DNA of 64,000 nucleotides from Orientallactaga sibirica (GCA_036365145.1 JAEOAD010002279.1:306001-370000); one strand, 5' to 3'. Shown: positions 32,235-43,334, counted from the first letter of the stretch. Numbers and translations: made by a program. The notes: generated by a model not told the origin, from the sequence alone.

Positions 32235-32606
32235 AGCACTAAGTGAGACGTCTCTGTCACAACCTCTAAGGCTCAGAGACTATTGTAGAAGAGGTGGCAG
32301 AGAGACTGTGTAAGAGCCGAATGGAGGAGAGGGATACTTTGGTATGCTGTCTTCCAGACACAAAATGGTCATTGCATTCGCCACCCCACAGTGGCTGATG
32401 CTACCTGCACAAGTCCTACATAATATCAGGGCCAAAGATGATGACATCAAAATTGAAGAGGGACTATTGGGAAAGAATAAGGGGTTTAGTGGAGGAGGGA
32501 CATAGCAAGGGAGATGAAGGGTGGTGAGAGGGGATTATGGTCAGGATATACTGTGGGTACATTTAGGGAAGTGGTCAAGAAATTGTTTAAAATTAAAAAA
32601 AAAATG
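32235..32606 (+). mobile_element. L1 3' UTR fragment (Lx-like)
   Basis: tgctgtcttccagacacaaa, tggctgatgctacctgcaca and gatgacatcaaaattgaaga follow rodent L1 3' UTR order, ending at ttaaaattaaaaaaaaaat. Confidence 0.65.
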
Positions 32607-33180
32607 CTCACAGCCACATCTAGAAATAATGTTCAGTCTGAGCACCCTCTGACCCAGGCAAGTTGGTGCACGTGACCAGAGGAAGTTGAGAACCTATGAT
32701 GCAATGTTCCCCTGCAAATATTCCCCATTGGAAATAGTATGACTCATCTCATTGCGTTAATAAGAGAATTAAGATAACACGTGCAAAAGACCCATCTCAT
32801 CATAAATGCAACTTAAATGGTATTTTATATTATTGTCACTGTTATTCTGCACATATTTTGTGTTAGATGCTATGATCAATTAAAAAGAAACCGCTCTTGG
32901 TTCACATACGACCTAAATGAGTAAGACAACCCTTTGCCTTTTGATTTTCCTATGAGATCCAAGTTTTAAATTTTAGCACGACATTTGCATCCTAGTATAA
33001 ATCAGACAGCGGATCTGTTCATTGTGGCAAGGAGAAAGAAACATGAGAACATAGAACACTACCTCTTGGAGGTGAAAAGAAGGTAATAAGGCCACATGAT
33101 TCAGAACATGAGCCAGCAGTTACATAATTTTATTGTGCTTCCCCCATCGCCAGGCCATGGTTAGCAAGTTTAATTTATTG
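32607..33180. other. Unique AT-rich sequence
   Basis: SINE-free; no exon-like frame. Candidate conserved noncoding segment around 32750-33010 on AT-rich composition only. Confidence 0.35.
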
Positions 33181-33183
33181 TAT

Positions 33184-33210
33184 GTGTGTGTGTGTGTGTG
33201 TGTGTGTGCG
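33184..33210 (+). repeat. (TG)n microsatellite
   Basis: About 13 units. Confidence 0.95.
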
Positions 33211-33225
33211 TTCCATCCATATTTT

Positions 33226-33368
33226 TTTCTGATTTTTCGAGGTAGGGTCTCACTCTGCTCCAGGCTAACCTGGAATTAACTAGTCTCAGAGTGGCCTCGA
33301 ACACATGGCGATCCTCCTACCTCTGCCTCCCAAGTGCTGGGATTAAAGGCGTGTGCCACCACGCCCAG
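33226..33368 (-). mobile_element. B1 SINE
   Basis: Flanked by tccatccatatttttt-type sequence at about 33212 and 33370. Confidence 0.92.
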
Positions 33369-33370
33369 CT

Positions 33371-33920
33371 CCATCCATATTTTTGTTCTCCCTGGCTGGG
33401 AAAACTATCAGCCTTGTATGGCTTCAGCATCTACCTTATGATGTGGAAGATGCATGGCTGCTACAGTTTGTTCCCTTGATTTCATCCACTTTGTCTCACT
33501 CAGCACATCCCTCAGCTGCGGGTGAAAAAAAAAAAAAAACACGGGCACTGGACCGTTTCTCTTTCTCTCCCGACACTCCGTCTCCTTGGCCTGCTGTCTT
33601 GGTTGGTGTCTTGTCTAAAGGAAGATGGGTGGCTCTCCTGGTCTCCACTACAGTGCCTGGCCCTGGGATCTGGGGCTCTCTGTAGAATGACGCCTCTCCG
33701 TGGTGCTGAAAACAAATGCGTGCTTCTGAGATGCAGCAGCCTGGCTAAGCATCCTACTGGACCCTTCGGATCAGGTGGGAGGACTCAGACACCCAGAAAT
33801 GATTGACAGCTCCCTCTTTCTAAAAAGATCTTTATGGAGTTTCAGAGACAAAAAAAATTCTGTAATCTCCATGGCCTGCAGTTTCCTCATCTGCAAGTTT
33901 CTTCATACTGCTTTTAAAAT
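33371..33920. other. Unique sequence, A(15) run, no gene recognised
   Basis: A(15) starts at 33524. Frames on both strands at 33512-33806 overlap one another and look like chance. Confidence 0.4.
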
Positions 33921-33949
33921 ATCTATTTATTTTTATTATTTTTTAATTT

Positions 33950-34213
33950 TTTAAATTATTTTTATTTATTTTTGAGAGAGAGAGAGAAACAGAGAGAGAT
34001 AGACAGAGAAGGAGAGAGAGACAGAGATGGGCGCGCCAACAGTCTCTCAGCTGCTGTGAACGAAATCCAGATGTGTGTGCCCCCTTGTGGTCAAGTGCGA
34101 CATTGCGCCCTTGCGTCACTTTGCATCTGGCTAAACGTGGGACCTGGAGACTGGAACCGGGTTCTTAGGCTTAGCAGGCAGGCGCCTTAGCCACTAAGCC
34201 ATCTCTCCAGTCC
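33950..34213 (-). mobile_element. DIP-B SINE
   Basis: Insert gcgacattgcgcccttgcgt. Tail is ATTT-rich. Flanking ctatttatttttat on both sides. Confidence 0.9.
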
Positions 34214-34229
34214 CTATTTATTTTTATTT

Positions 34230-34425
34230 TTATCTATTTATTTTTTTTTTATTTATTTGACAGAGAGAGAGAAAGAGAGAAACAAAGAGAATGGGCATGC
34301 CAAGGCCTCCAGCCAGATGCATGCGCCCCCTTTGTACATCTGGCTTATGTGGGTCCTGGGGAGTCGAACCTGGGTCCTTTGGCTTTGCAGGCAAGCGCCT
34401 TTACCTCCAAGCCATCTCTCCAGCC
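34230..34425 (-). mobile_element. DIP-A SINE
   Basis: Shortened (the part before agatgcatgcgccccc is deleted). Head ccaagccatctctccagccc. Confidence 0.87.
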
Positions 34426-35430
34426 CGGTACTGCTTTATATAACTATGGTGATGTGTATTTGTTAATGTGTGAGAACCCTTGTTGTGCTCTCTGTCTCCT
34501 GCCTTCTTTGCCCACTGCCTCTCCTCCCCTCCTGGCAGGTTGTGCTTTGGTCATGCAGGGGACTTGCAGTCCCATTTCTGCACATAGAGTCTCTTCTGCT
34601 GGGCTAGCCCTGTGCCCCTGCTCTGCTGTTCCAACAGCACCCGCTGTTCAACGTTCAGCTTGGCCAGCACCTCCCTGCCTGGCCCAGTGTGAGCCAGTTG
34701 TCCTTTCTTATGTCAGTCTAAGCATATAGCTTCTCTGTCGAGGAGGCCCTATGAGTATTTTGACGTCTCCGACCTGCTAACTGCAATCTCTAGGACACAC
34801 GGACTTTGGGCTCAGAACCTGCCTCCAAGCAGGAGCCCCTGTTGGCTGATTTGATGTGCTGCCAGGGCTGTCTCTCCACATCGTGCGCTCTCAAGCTCAT
34901 GAGAAAGCTTTGAGCTGGCTACATCAGGAACACCTTGCACTTGCTGTGGCCACGTCCATCTGCTGTGGGCTGTCTTTTGAGTGGGCTGGACTCCTAACGA
35001 GATGACCACTGCCTGGGCATAGGCGCTTTCTAAACTGGAGGAGAGACGGCATCTCTCTGCCTCCGTGAGTGAGCTGTGAAGTCACTGTGGAGCTGGCATC
35101 CAAGCATCTTTAGCACATTTTAAATCATCAGAAGATCCTATTTAATATCCCCTGGCAAGAGCAGCTGCTCTCGGTTTAGGAAAACTAATTGCCTTTCAGA
35201 TTGCTCTAGAAGCTTGCATCCATTTTGATAGTTCAGTGGGGCTAAGCACACACTCTTACAACTGCGTCCAAGAAATCCAAAACGCAACGATTTCTGTCAA
35301 ACTCTGTCACATGTCATCGGATGCTCAGTGGCTTCACTCACACCCAGTGGGAAAATGGCTAGGACAGTTCAGCCCTCCCTCCCTCGTCTGGAAATTTGCT
35401 GTAGAAATTATCTTGAGGAAGCTGTCACAC
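34426..35430. other. Unique sequence beside the 35.4-kb exon
   Basis: SINE-free. 35100-35230 has AT-rich, motif-like sequence (tttaaatcatcagaag, actaattgcctttcaga) suggestive of conserved noncoding DNA. It lies within the proposed intron, just downstream of the exon in gene sense. Confidence 0.4.
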
Positions 35431-35515
35431 GTCTTGGCCCACTGTTCAGTTCCCATGCCAATGGCCACATCTTCAAACTTCCTGCCGTCTTCATCAAAGA
35501 CACGAAGGGGATGCA
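35431..35515 (-). CDS. Putative internal coding exon, gene not identified
   Basis: On the minus strand tttatacctatttag leads into an 85-nt block with 2 nt, 27 codons and 2 nt, ending GCCAAGAC before gtgtga. The frame reads HPLRVFDEDGRKFEDVAI then GMGTEQWAK. Codons look protein-like (GAT GAA GAC GGC AGG AAG TTT GAA GAT). The trailing AC joins the leading A of the 15792-15889 block as ACA (Thr), keeping frame. The acceptor is moderate and the donor is weak (C at position -1), and the frame stays open for about 27 further codons past it. It could therefore instead be part of a longer exon or a pseudogene fragment. I do not recognise the protein. Confidence 0.45.
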
Positions 35516-35603
35516 CTAAATAGGTATAAATGGACATTGAAAACTACAAAAATCCCTTGTAAATCCAGGCATAGGAATATGTGATGCCTTGAAAAGGCAG
35601 AAA

Positions 35604-35752
35604 CTAGCTGGGCTGGGTGCACGGGCCTGTAATCCACTCTACTCAGTAGGTTGAGACCAGACAATTTTGACTCGATGACCTATGTATGTGGGTTACAGAA
35701 TGGGTTTAAAGCCATCTTGGGCAACTTAGTGAGACGCCGTCTCAAAATAAAA
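35604..35752 (+). mobile_element. Old B1-like (proto-B1) SINE
   Basis: agctgggctgggtgcacggg, tgtaatccactctactcag and ttagtgagacgccgtctca follow a monomeric 7SL-derived element much older than the other B1 copies here. Confidence 0.65.
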
Positions 35753-35759
35753 GGACATC

Positions 35760-36046
35760 GGGGCTGGAGAGATGGCTTAGAGGCTAAGGCGCCTGCCTGC
35801 TAAGCCTAAGAACGCTGGTTACAATCTCCAGTGGTTCCAATCTCCAGGTCCCACGTTTAGCCAGATGCAAAGTGACGCAAGGGTGCAATGCCACACTTGA
35901 CCACAAGGGGGCACACACATCTGGATTTCTTTCACAGCAGCTGAGAGACTGCTGGCGCGCCCATCTCTATCTGTCTCCCTCTCCCTCTCTGTCTGTCTCT
36001 CTGTCTCTCTCTCCAAAAATAAATTAAAAAAATAAAAATAAATAAA
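35760..36046 (+). mobile_element. DIP-B SINE
   Basis: Has a small duplication (aatctccagtggttccaatctccag). Flanked by aaaaggaca at 35749 and 36048. Confidence 0.92.
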
Positions 36047-36066
36047 TAAAAGGACAAAAGAGGACC

Positions 36067-36150
36067 AGGGAGGATATAATATAGCTCAGCCATTAGAATG
36101 CTTGCTTAGAACTAGTAAAACCCTGGGCTCAATCCCCAGTACTACAGAAC
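36067..36150 (+). mobile_element. ID-like SINE
   Basis: gaggatataatatagctcag, tgcttgcttagaactagt and gggctcaatccccagtact match the tRNA-Ala-like ID core with its A and B boxes. Diverged. Confidence 0.7.
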
Positions 36151-36763
36151 TTGGGGAACAAATACAAGACAAGGTAGAAAATGATAGTTGGAAATCTCAA
36201 AAGTTAAGGCGATGTGGATGGTCAAAGCTGCAGGGATGTTGGTTCAATGCAGACGTGATACAGAACAAAGCCTGGGGAGGGCAGAGAGGAAGCAAGCTCA
36301 CAGGAGGCCTCGCAGCATGTCACTGTCTGAGGGGAGGGTGTGGGGAAATGAAGACGACCTGAAGGGGGTGAGGAGAGAAATTTCAGACATCATCCAGTGT
36401 TCTTGCCTGCATTTATTTAGGGCTTAACTAAGACTCCATAATTCTGTGTATTATTGAAGAAGCAGAGACATATGTCCAGCCCAGAACAATCTCCTCTTTT
36501 TTCTCTAAAAACCTATGGGAGCCAATAAAGGGCTTACAAAGATTGTTTTGTCTCAAGCTTCCAAGTTAGTGTGCTTCACCATAATGAAATTGTGATGCTT
36601 CTTATAGATGAAAGGCAAAAGAATTTATAAGAAGAGAGAGGGAGAGGGGGAGAGAGAGAGAGAGGAAGGAGAGACTTACGATTGGAAGGGAGCATTTATT
36701 GGTGGCGTTTTTTATGTCAATTATAACACAAAGGGATGAACTTCTCATTAAGACACAGCAGTA
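36151..36763. other. Unique sequence, GA-rich at the end
   Basis: (GA)n at 36632-36670. No gene seen; frames at 36102-36427 lack supporting signals. Confidence 0.4.
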
Positions 36764-36960
36764 GGGCTGGAGAGATGACTTAGCAGTTAAGGCATTTGCC
36801 TGCAAAGCCAAAGGATCCTGGTTCAACTCTCCAGGATCCAAGTAAGCCAGATGCACATGGGGGCACATGCATCTGGAGTTCATTTGCAGTGGTTGGGGAC
36901 CCTGGTGTGCCCATTCTCTCCCTCCCTGCTGCCTCTTTCTCTCAAATAAATAAGTAAAAA
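36764..36960 (+). mobile_element. DIP-A SINE
   Basis: Head agggctggagagatgacttag, tail aaataaataag. Confidence 0.9.
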
Positions 36961-36999
36961 ATATATATTTTTAAAAAGACCCAGGAGTAGGGGCTTTTG

Positions 37000-37095
37000 T
37001 TATCCCTGCCTCTGTGGATGAGGAAATGGAAACACACATTAGAGGGGGCAAAAGCCAGAATCAAGTTTAGGCGTCTGGCTCCGTGGCTCACGCTG
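37000..37095 (+). mobile_element. MIR fragment
   Basis: ttatccctgcctctgtggat, gaggaaatggaaacacacat and agccagaatcaagtttaggc follow the MIR order (ttatccccattttacagatg, gaggaaactgaggc). Confidence 0.65.
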
Positions 37096-37520
37096 ATGTA
37101 TGCAACTATGTATGTGCACTCCAAGAACGGCCACCAAGTTCATCTTTCTCGCCACAAAAGTATCTTTAGAGCCGGTTCTCCTCCAGTGAGCCATCATTAT
37201 TAAATTGTAGCTTTTTCATAGAGATTGGGGTCAGAAGGCTGGGGTCACCACTGTGCCCCTTGTCTAGACTGACTGGAAACAGCTCCATTTCGTTGTGTTG
37301 TAACACTGCTCTAAGGATTCTTGACTTCCAAGGAGAACCAAACAAAAGCCTCAGATGAGGAGGAAGATGCATTTTAATCCATTTGTGTCACGTGGAGGCA
37401 GAGACACCAAGAAACCCCAAGGGAGTAAGTGGGTGCCATTTCAGTTGCCCCAGGCATCCTCCATCAGGCCACATTCTGTATCAGCTTGCATCTGCATAAC
37501 AAATCCGTATACTTTTAAAG
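37096..37520. other. Unique sequence
   Basis: No gene recognised; the 37166-37372 minus frame lacks splice-like borders. Confidence 0.4.
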
Positions 37521-37522
37521 AC

Positions 37523-37715
37523 ATTATTTTTATGTATTTATTTGAGAAAGAGAGAGAGAGAAAGAGTGTAAACCGGGGCCTCGCACTGCTGTGAAGTAAC
37601 TTGACACATGCACCACTCTTTGAATCTGGCTTTATGTGGGTACTGGGGAATCAAACCCAGGCCATCAGGCTTTGCAAGCAAATGCCTTTAACCACTGAGC
37701 CATTTCACTTGCCTC
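37523..37715 (-). mobile_element. DIP-A SINE, diverged
   Basis: Core ctttatgtgggtactgggga, head gagccatttcacttgcc. Confidence 0.8.
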
Positions 37716-37734
37716 TAAACCTTTACTCTTCCTT

Positions 37735-37986
37735 TTTTTTTTAAATTTTTTAATTATTTTATTTATTTTTGGAGAGAGACACAGAGAGAAACAGATAGAG
37801 AGGGAGACGAAGACAGATAGAGCTGGGCGCGCCAGCAGTCTCTCAGCTGCTGTGAACGAAATCCAGATGCATGCACCCCCTTGTGGTCAAGTGCGGCATT
37901 GCGCCCTTGCGTCACTTTGCATCTGGCTAAACGTGGAACCTGGAGATTGGAACTGGGTTCTTAGGCTTAGCAGGCAGGCACCTTAA
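37735..37986 (-). mobile_element. DIP-B SINE lacking its head
   Basis: Ends at ggcaggcaccttaacc, without gctaagccatctctccagccc. Flanking aacctttactcttc occurs at both ends, so it inserted already truncated. Confidence 0.88.
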
Positions 37987-38039
37987 CCTTTACTCTTCTT
38001 GAAAGTCAGATGCAACGCGAGGTCCTGAGACCCAGAGCT

Positions 38040-38410
38040 GCTTTGAGATCCCTTTGTGATGGATTGAAGGTGGTGGTGAACTTTGCCACTCCTTTGAGTC
38101 TTGGCTAACTTTAGGGACTTGGCCTACCAAATGTGCTGAGTGACACGGAGGAACTTTGACCCTAGGTCGTAAGAAACCTTAAAGCTCCTGATGGTACTTC
38201 TGGAAGCTCTTGGGAACCCAGTTACCTTGCTGAGCAAAGCTGGATGAGACCCATGAACGGTCCTAGATGAAATGTGTTCTGAGCAACAACCCACTGAGCA
38301 CCTGCCAGCATTAACTCCAGGGCTTGATCCTCCATGGCCGTCCCAAAGGTGGCTTGGGGTGACTCCTGCTCCTGTCACTGGCTGTGACAACATGAGCAGT
38401 CCCCAAAAAG
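38040..38410 (+). mobile_element. MLT1-like LTR fragment
   Basis: ttggctaactttagggactt, ctaggtcgtaagaaacct, gctcttgggaacccagt and gcctgccagcattaactcc follow the MLT1 order (ctaggtcataaaaggc, agccagcatcaac). Strongly diverged. Confidence 0.6.
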
Positions 38411-38449
38411 AGCTGCCTAGCTGAGAGATAACCAGAAAGTGGCTTTTCT

Positions 38450-38726
38450 TTTTATTATTATTATTATTTTATTTATTTTTGGAGAGAGAGATAGACAGAA
38501 AGGGAGAGGGAGACAGATAGAGATGGGCGCGCCAGTAGTCTCTCAGCTGCTGTGAACGAAATCCAGATGTGAGCGCCCCCTTGTGGTCAAGTGAGGCATT
38601 GTGCCCTTGCATCACTTTGCATCTGGCTAAACGTGGGACCTGGAGATTGGAACGGCTGGAGATTGGAACCAGTGTTCTTAGGCTTAAGAGGCAGGCGCCT
38701 TAACTGCTAAGCCATCTCTCCAGCCC
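38450..38726 (-). mobile_element. DIP-B SINE
   Basis: Has a duplicated ggctggagattggaac segment. Similar duplications occur in the DIP-B copies at 31628, 35760 and 50410. Confidence 0.9.
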
Positions 38727-39090
38727 TTATTTTTAGATATGTATTTATTAGAGAGAGAAAGAGAACCCAGGGGTCTGTCTACTCCCGGACTGGCTCTGCT
38801 CGTTTGTGGGGGCTTAACCAGGATCCACAGTGCTCTGTTTCCTTTCCGCTGGTGAAACACTGCAGAGTTGCATGTATCTCACTAGGTGGGAGCCTCTGTC
38901 GACTCCTCTAAGCTTAGGAGGCAGGGAACCCAGGACGAGGCTATACCTGGAGAACAGGTAGAAAAGAACACTTCCTTCCGCCTCCCTGGGAAGCCCAGGT
39001 GAAATGGACACACAGACTGTGGTCAGAAGTCCACAGTGGAGTGCTGGCAGCATGTCCTCCCACTTGTGTGTGGCTTTACTTCTATCAAAA
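38727..39090. other. Unique sequence
   Basis: No gene or repeat recognised apart from a short GA stretch at 38750. Confidence 0.4.
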
Positions 39091-39095
39091 GTCAG

Positions 39096-39290
39096 AAAAT
39101 AGGGCTTAATGGTTAAGGCATTTGCCTGCAAAGCTAAAGGACCCAGGTTCGATTCCCCAGGACCCACGTAAAGCCAGATGCAGAAAGTGGCACAAGCATC
39201 TGGAGTTTGCAGTGGTTGGAGGCCCTGGCACACACATTCTCTCGTTCTCTCTCTGTCTCTCTGGCTTTCTCTCTCAAATAAATAAATAAT
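39096..39290 (+). mobile_element. DIP-A SINE without its first 15 bases
   Basis: Begins gggcttaatggttaaggc; the gctggagagatgg part is absent. Confidence 0.85.
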
Positions 39291-39314
39291 AAAACTATTT
39301 TTTAAACTATTCTG

Positions 39315-39512
39315 AGGGCTGGAGAGATGGCTGAGTGGTTAAGGCACATGCCTGTGAAACCTAAGGACTCAGGTTCGATTCTCCAGGTCCCATGAAAGCC
39401 AGATGCACATGGTGGCATATGAATCTGGAGTTCGTTTGCAGCAGCTAGAAGCCCTGGCGTGCCCATTCTCTCTCTCTCTCTCTAATAATTAATTAATTAA
39501 TTAATTATAAGA
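39315..39512 (+). mobile_element. DIP-A SINE
   Basis: Head agggctggagagatggctga, tail (TTAA)n. Confidence 0.88.
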
Positions 39513-40362
39513 TTTTTTAAAGGTCAGAGTTAAAGCATCTAGTTGTTTCCTGTGATCTCCTCTCAACTCTGTTCCATGTCCCACTTGTATTGAGAAAGGT
39601 GGTCTTTGAGCCCAGCTTCAAGTACTGGCTTCCTCATTTATGCACTGGGCATGGCTGGGCCATGAGCACAGCAGCCCAAGTCGCCGCCTTCTTTCTAGAT
39701 CTTTCTTCATCTCAGCTCTCTTCCTACATGGCTTTGTATGCTGAGAATGCTGGGCTAAGGGAGCTGAGTGAGAGGCAGGATCATGGCGTAAACATCCCAA
39801 GGCAGGGAGCCATGTGGGCTCACAGCAAAGCCAGGCAATATGGAGTGCTGGCAAAGCCGAAGAGGGATAGGCTGGAAAGGGTTAACAGAACCAATAGGGC
39901 CAGCTGGCATCTACACTGGCACTCAAGGAGAGGAAGAAAAGGAGCCACAGTGTCAAGACAAGAAAGAGAAACAAAACAAAATACCAGAACATTCGCCAAA
40001 TTCCCAAGTTCCCAGATGGATGGGGAAGGAAGCATCCAGCCAAGTCCAGAAAAGACCAGAAAAGACCCCCAAGCCTAGGCATGTCTGTGAACCTACCTGG
40101 ATCCAGCTTGGCTCTCGTAGATGGTGTAACACAGACCCAGCACACTGTGGATTCTGTGTGGCAAGAAAGGGTGGTTTTGCCACCTTTATTAACACATGCA
40201 TCCAGCTATCCACCTGTCTACCCGCCCACGCACCCAAGTACCATGTTATCCTCACAGCACACATGAGACGCCTACATGGAGCCAGACACTAAACAGATAT
40301 CTGCACAGACAACTCAGTGACAAAGGCGAATGATACAGCATGATCTCTGCCTTCAAGATCAA
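39513..40362. other. Unique sequence open in several frames
   Basis: Plus frames 39590-40078 (162 codons) and 39840-40292 (150 codons) and several minus frames (39618-40264) are open together. No domain, signal peptide or splice pairing is visible. The peptides are rich in R, K, Q and S without protein-like order. I read it as stop-poor noncoding DNA. Confidence 0.35.
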
Positions 40363-40378
40363 ATATGTCCAGACTAGG

Positions 40379-40607
40379 GGGCTGGAGAGAGATGGCTCAG
40401 CAGTTAAGGCACTTGCCTGCAAAGCCAAAGGACCTCGGTTCGATTCCCCAGGACCCATGAAAGCCAGATGCACAAGGTGGCACACGCATCTGGAGCTCAT
40501 TTGCAGTGGCTGAAGGCCCTGGTGTGCCCATTCTCTCTCTCTCTCTGTGCTTCTCTCTGTGTCAGTCTCTTTCCCTCTCTCAAATAAGTAAATAAAAACA
40601 AATAAAT
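40379..40607 (+). mobile_element. DIP-A SINE carrying a B1 in its tail
   Basis: A 16-bp word atatgtccagactagg flanks the DIP plus the following B1 (40363-40378 and 40791-40806), so the B1 entered the DIP tail later. Confidence 0.94.
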
Positions 40608-40785
40608 AGCCGGGCGTGGTGGCGCACGCCTTTAATCCCAGCACTCGGGAGGCAGAGGTAGGAGGATCGCTGAGAGTTCAAGGCCACCCTGAGACTACAT
40701 AGTGAATTCCAGGTCAGCCTGAGCCAGAGTGAGACCCTACCTCGCAAAACCAAAAAAAAAAAAAAAAAAAAAAAAAACAAATAAA
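40608..40785 (+). mobile_element. B1 SINE in a DIP tail
   Basis: agccgggcgtggtggcgcacg to ccctacctcgcaaaacc, then A(27). One of the least diverged B1 copies in the window. Confidence 0.94.
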
Positions 40786-40806
40786 TAAATATATGTCCAG
40801 ACTAGG

Positions 40807-42790
40807 AATTGTGGACATCTACTGAGTGAGCTGGAAGTTGATGCTCAGGGTGGGGTCAAGCCAGCACTTGCTGATGAGTCACTGTGAGTCTGAAGCTGTC
40901 ATAAGGGGTCTAAGCGCATTTCCCCCTTTTGAGCTTCACCATTGACATTCGGGTGTGGCAGTGCGCTTGGCCCCATTTCCGAGTTCAGGACATCTGATCT
41001 GAGAGGAAGAATCTGGTTCAAGATTGCACAGCTCTTCTTCCCAGATGCCAAGCTGAGTTTATTACAGCCACAGAGCGGATCTGGGTGAGGACATATGGAG
41101 GGGCCTGGTGCCCAGTGTGTCACAAGAGTGTCACTGTTGGGCGCAAGTGGGTGAGAGGTGTAAGGAGTAGGGTGGTCAGCGTGAACAGAAGCCGTGGGGA
41201 GTGACACAGGGTCTGCGTTGACAACCCAAACAGCAGCGAGCGTAGCATCTATATCGTGAAGGGTCATTGCAAGCTGAGGAGACACCACTCCAGACGCCGC
41301 ACCCTGGTCTCAGCTTTGGCAGGAAGCGTTTTCTATCCCACTGCTGAGAATGTATATACCCATGAACTACAGATTCTTCTCCTCTGCTTCCTGGCTTGCC
41401 TTTTGTACACATATGTGCACTGACAGATGGATGGGCTAGTGAGGCAGCTGAATAGCGGAACAAGGGCGGACGGTGCCGGGATTTGGAGCTGGAGAGAGGG
41501 AGACTTCAGTGCAATTTTACCAGGCAAGTTGCATGTCTCTGTGTTGAAGGGATGGAAAGTTGTGGGTTTAATTTTTTTTTTTTTCTTTAAGCCTGCGTAC
41601 TATTTCTGACCCATTGGTTGGAAGTGGAAGGCAGTTGTGTGGCGGGAGGCTCAAATCACTCCCCACCAGCTTCCCAGCCAACCTGGCTTCTTCTTCTTCT
41701 TGTCTGGAGTCAGTTCACAACTAAAATATGGAAAGATCACTTAAGAGTCTTCTTGTTGCTATGGCAGCCCTGTGCTGCCTCCCTCTCCCCCCACCCCTCA
41801 AGCTCCTTGGCACAGGGCTGAGCGTGCATAGTTTGAAGACAAGGCGAGTGTCGGTAGATGGCATGTCTTTTATTTTGGGGAAACATCTGCAGTGGGCAGA
41901 GTGGCAGCTTCTGATGGTCGTCTGGAGCCTCGACTCTGCTGCTCCCAGCTCACACGTGGCTCCTATAGTTTGCTTCCATCCCCTCACCCCACCCCACCCC
42001 ACCCCCCGTTTCCCCTTGTTTTGGGAACAAAGGCTGAAGAATGGCCCTTACAAGTATTTCAAACTGGTTGGATTAAAATGCAAATTGTTGGCGAGTTTAT
42101 AAATAAATTCAAATACAAGAGTGGGCTATAAATAAGTGGAACATGACTTCCTTACAGGAGGGATGCTTCCCGCTCTGAAAATGGGAGAGAGAGCACAGGA
42201 TGGGAGATGGGACGCAGCATGCCTTTGAGGATGGCATTGAAGTTGCTGAGTGGCAGTAGTGACATGCTCCCCTCCTTGCCTTTAGGGAAGGCGTGATTTA
42301 GTAAGGCAGAGACACTCAGTAATTAACAGGGAGGTGCGTGGTACAGACAGGGCATGTATGAGGCACCTTTGGTCAGTAACAGGCATCTTACCCATCGGAG
42401 CGCATCGAGGAAGGCTCCTCCAAGCAAGGGGGATTTGGGAGCTGTGTGAAGCATCATGACGTGTGGATCTGGCTGTTGGCTCCCAGGAAAGGGGTCCCAC
42501 CGCATAAGGAGAGTCTGAGAGACACTGCCGCTTGGTTTGTTAGGGGAATGGAGCTCCGAAGAGTTGCTGCAGGGTCCATGAGGGACTCTGATGGTGGTGA
42601 TGGGAATGGGGTCAAAGGGGGTGGTTGTGCCTATAGTACTGGTGGGGACAGCAGCAGTTTCAAGCCATTATATACCTAGTTGACAGGTGAGGGACATCGA
42701 GGTTGACTCCATTTCCCAGCTATGTGAACGTGGGTGCTCAAGTTCATGTCTGGCAGCATTGGAAGTCCTCTGAATAAATAAATGCCCAGG
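40807..42790. other. SINE-free block, candidate regulatory sequence
   Basis: About 2 kb without SINEs. The segment 42055-42145 is AT-rich and holds GGATTA (42070-42075), octamer ATGCAAAT (42078-42085) and two MEF2-type sites, TTATAAATAA (42097-42106) and CTATAAATAA (42126-42135). The minus and plus frames here are unconvincing. Enhancer function is inference. Confidence 0.45.
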
Positions 42791-42883
42791 AGTGGTATAG
42801 TGGCATATGGTGGTTCATGTCTTAGAGACCTTTAGTTTTTCTTTTACGTTTTAGCTTTCTGAGAAACTGCCACACTGATTTCT

Positions 42884-43226
42884 TTCTTTCTTTTCTTTCT
42901 TTTTTTCCTTCTTTCTTTCTTTCTTTCCTTCCTCCCTTCCTCCCTCCCTCCCTCCCTCCCTCCCTTCCTTCCTTTCTTTTCTTTCTTTCTTTTTAATTTT
43001 GGAGAGACAGAGAGAGAGAGAGGAAGAGACAAAGAGAATGGGCCTGCCAGGGCCTTTTCAGCCGCTGTGAATGAACTCCAGACACGTGCGCCCCCCTTGT
43101 GCCCATGTGCGACATTGCACACTTGCATCACTTTTGCGTCTGGCTAAACGTGGGACCTGGAAATTCGAATGGGCATTCTTAGGCTTCTCAGGTAGGCGCC
43201 TTAACCACTAAGCTGTCTCTCCAGCC
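42884..43226 (-). mobile_element. DIP-B SINE with polypyrimidine tail
   Basis: Perfect 14-bp TSD ccacactgatttct at 42870-42883 and 43227-43240. Between the TSD and the body lies a 108-bp (TTTC)n/(CCTT)n tract. Confidence 0.94.
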
Positions 43227-43334
43227 CCACACTGATTTCTGTAGCTTCTGCACCCACTTACACTCCCATTAACAGTAAGAGTTCCCTGTTCCCATAACCT
43301 CACCAGCATTTGTTTCATTAGTTTTCTTTTTTTA

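Noticed and set aside
40252..40780. Long minus frames across 40.25-40.78 kb
   Set aside because: Antisense translation of a DIP and a B1.
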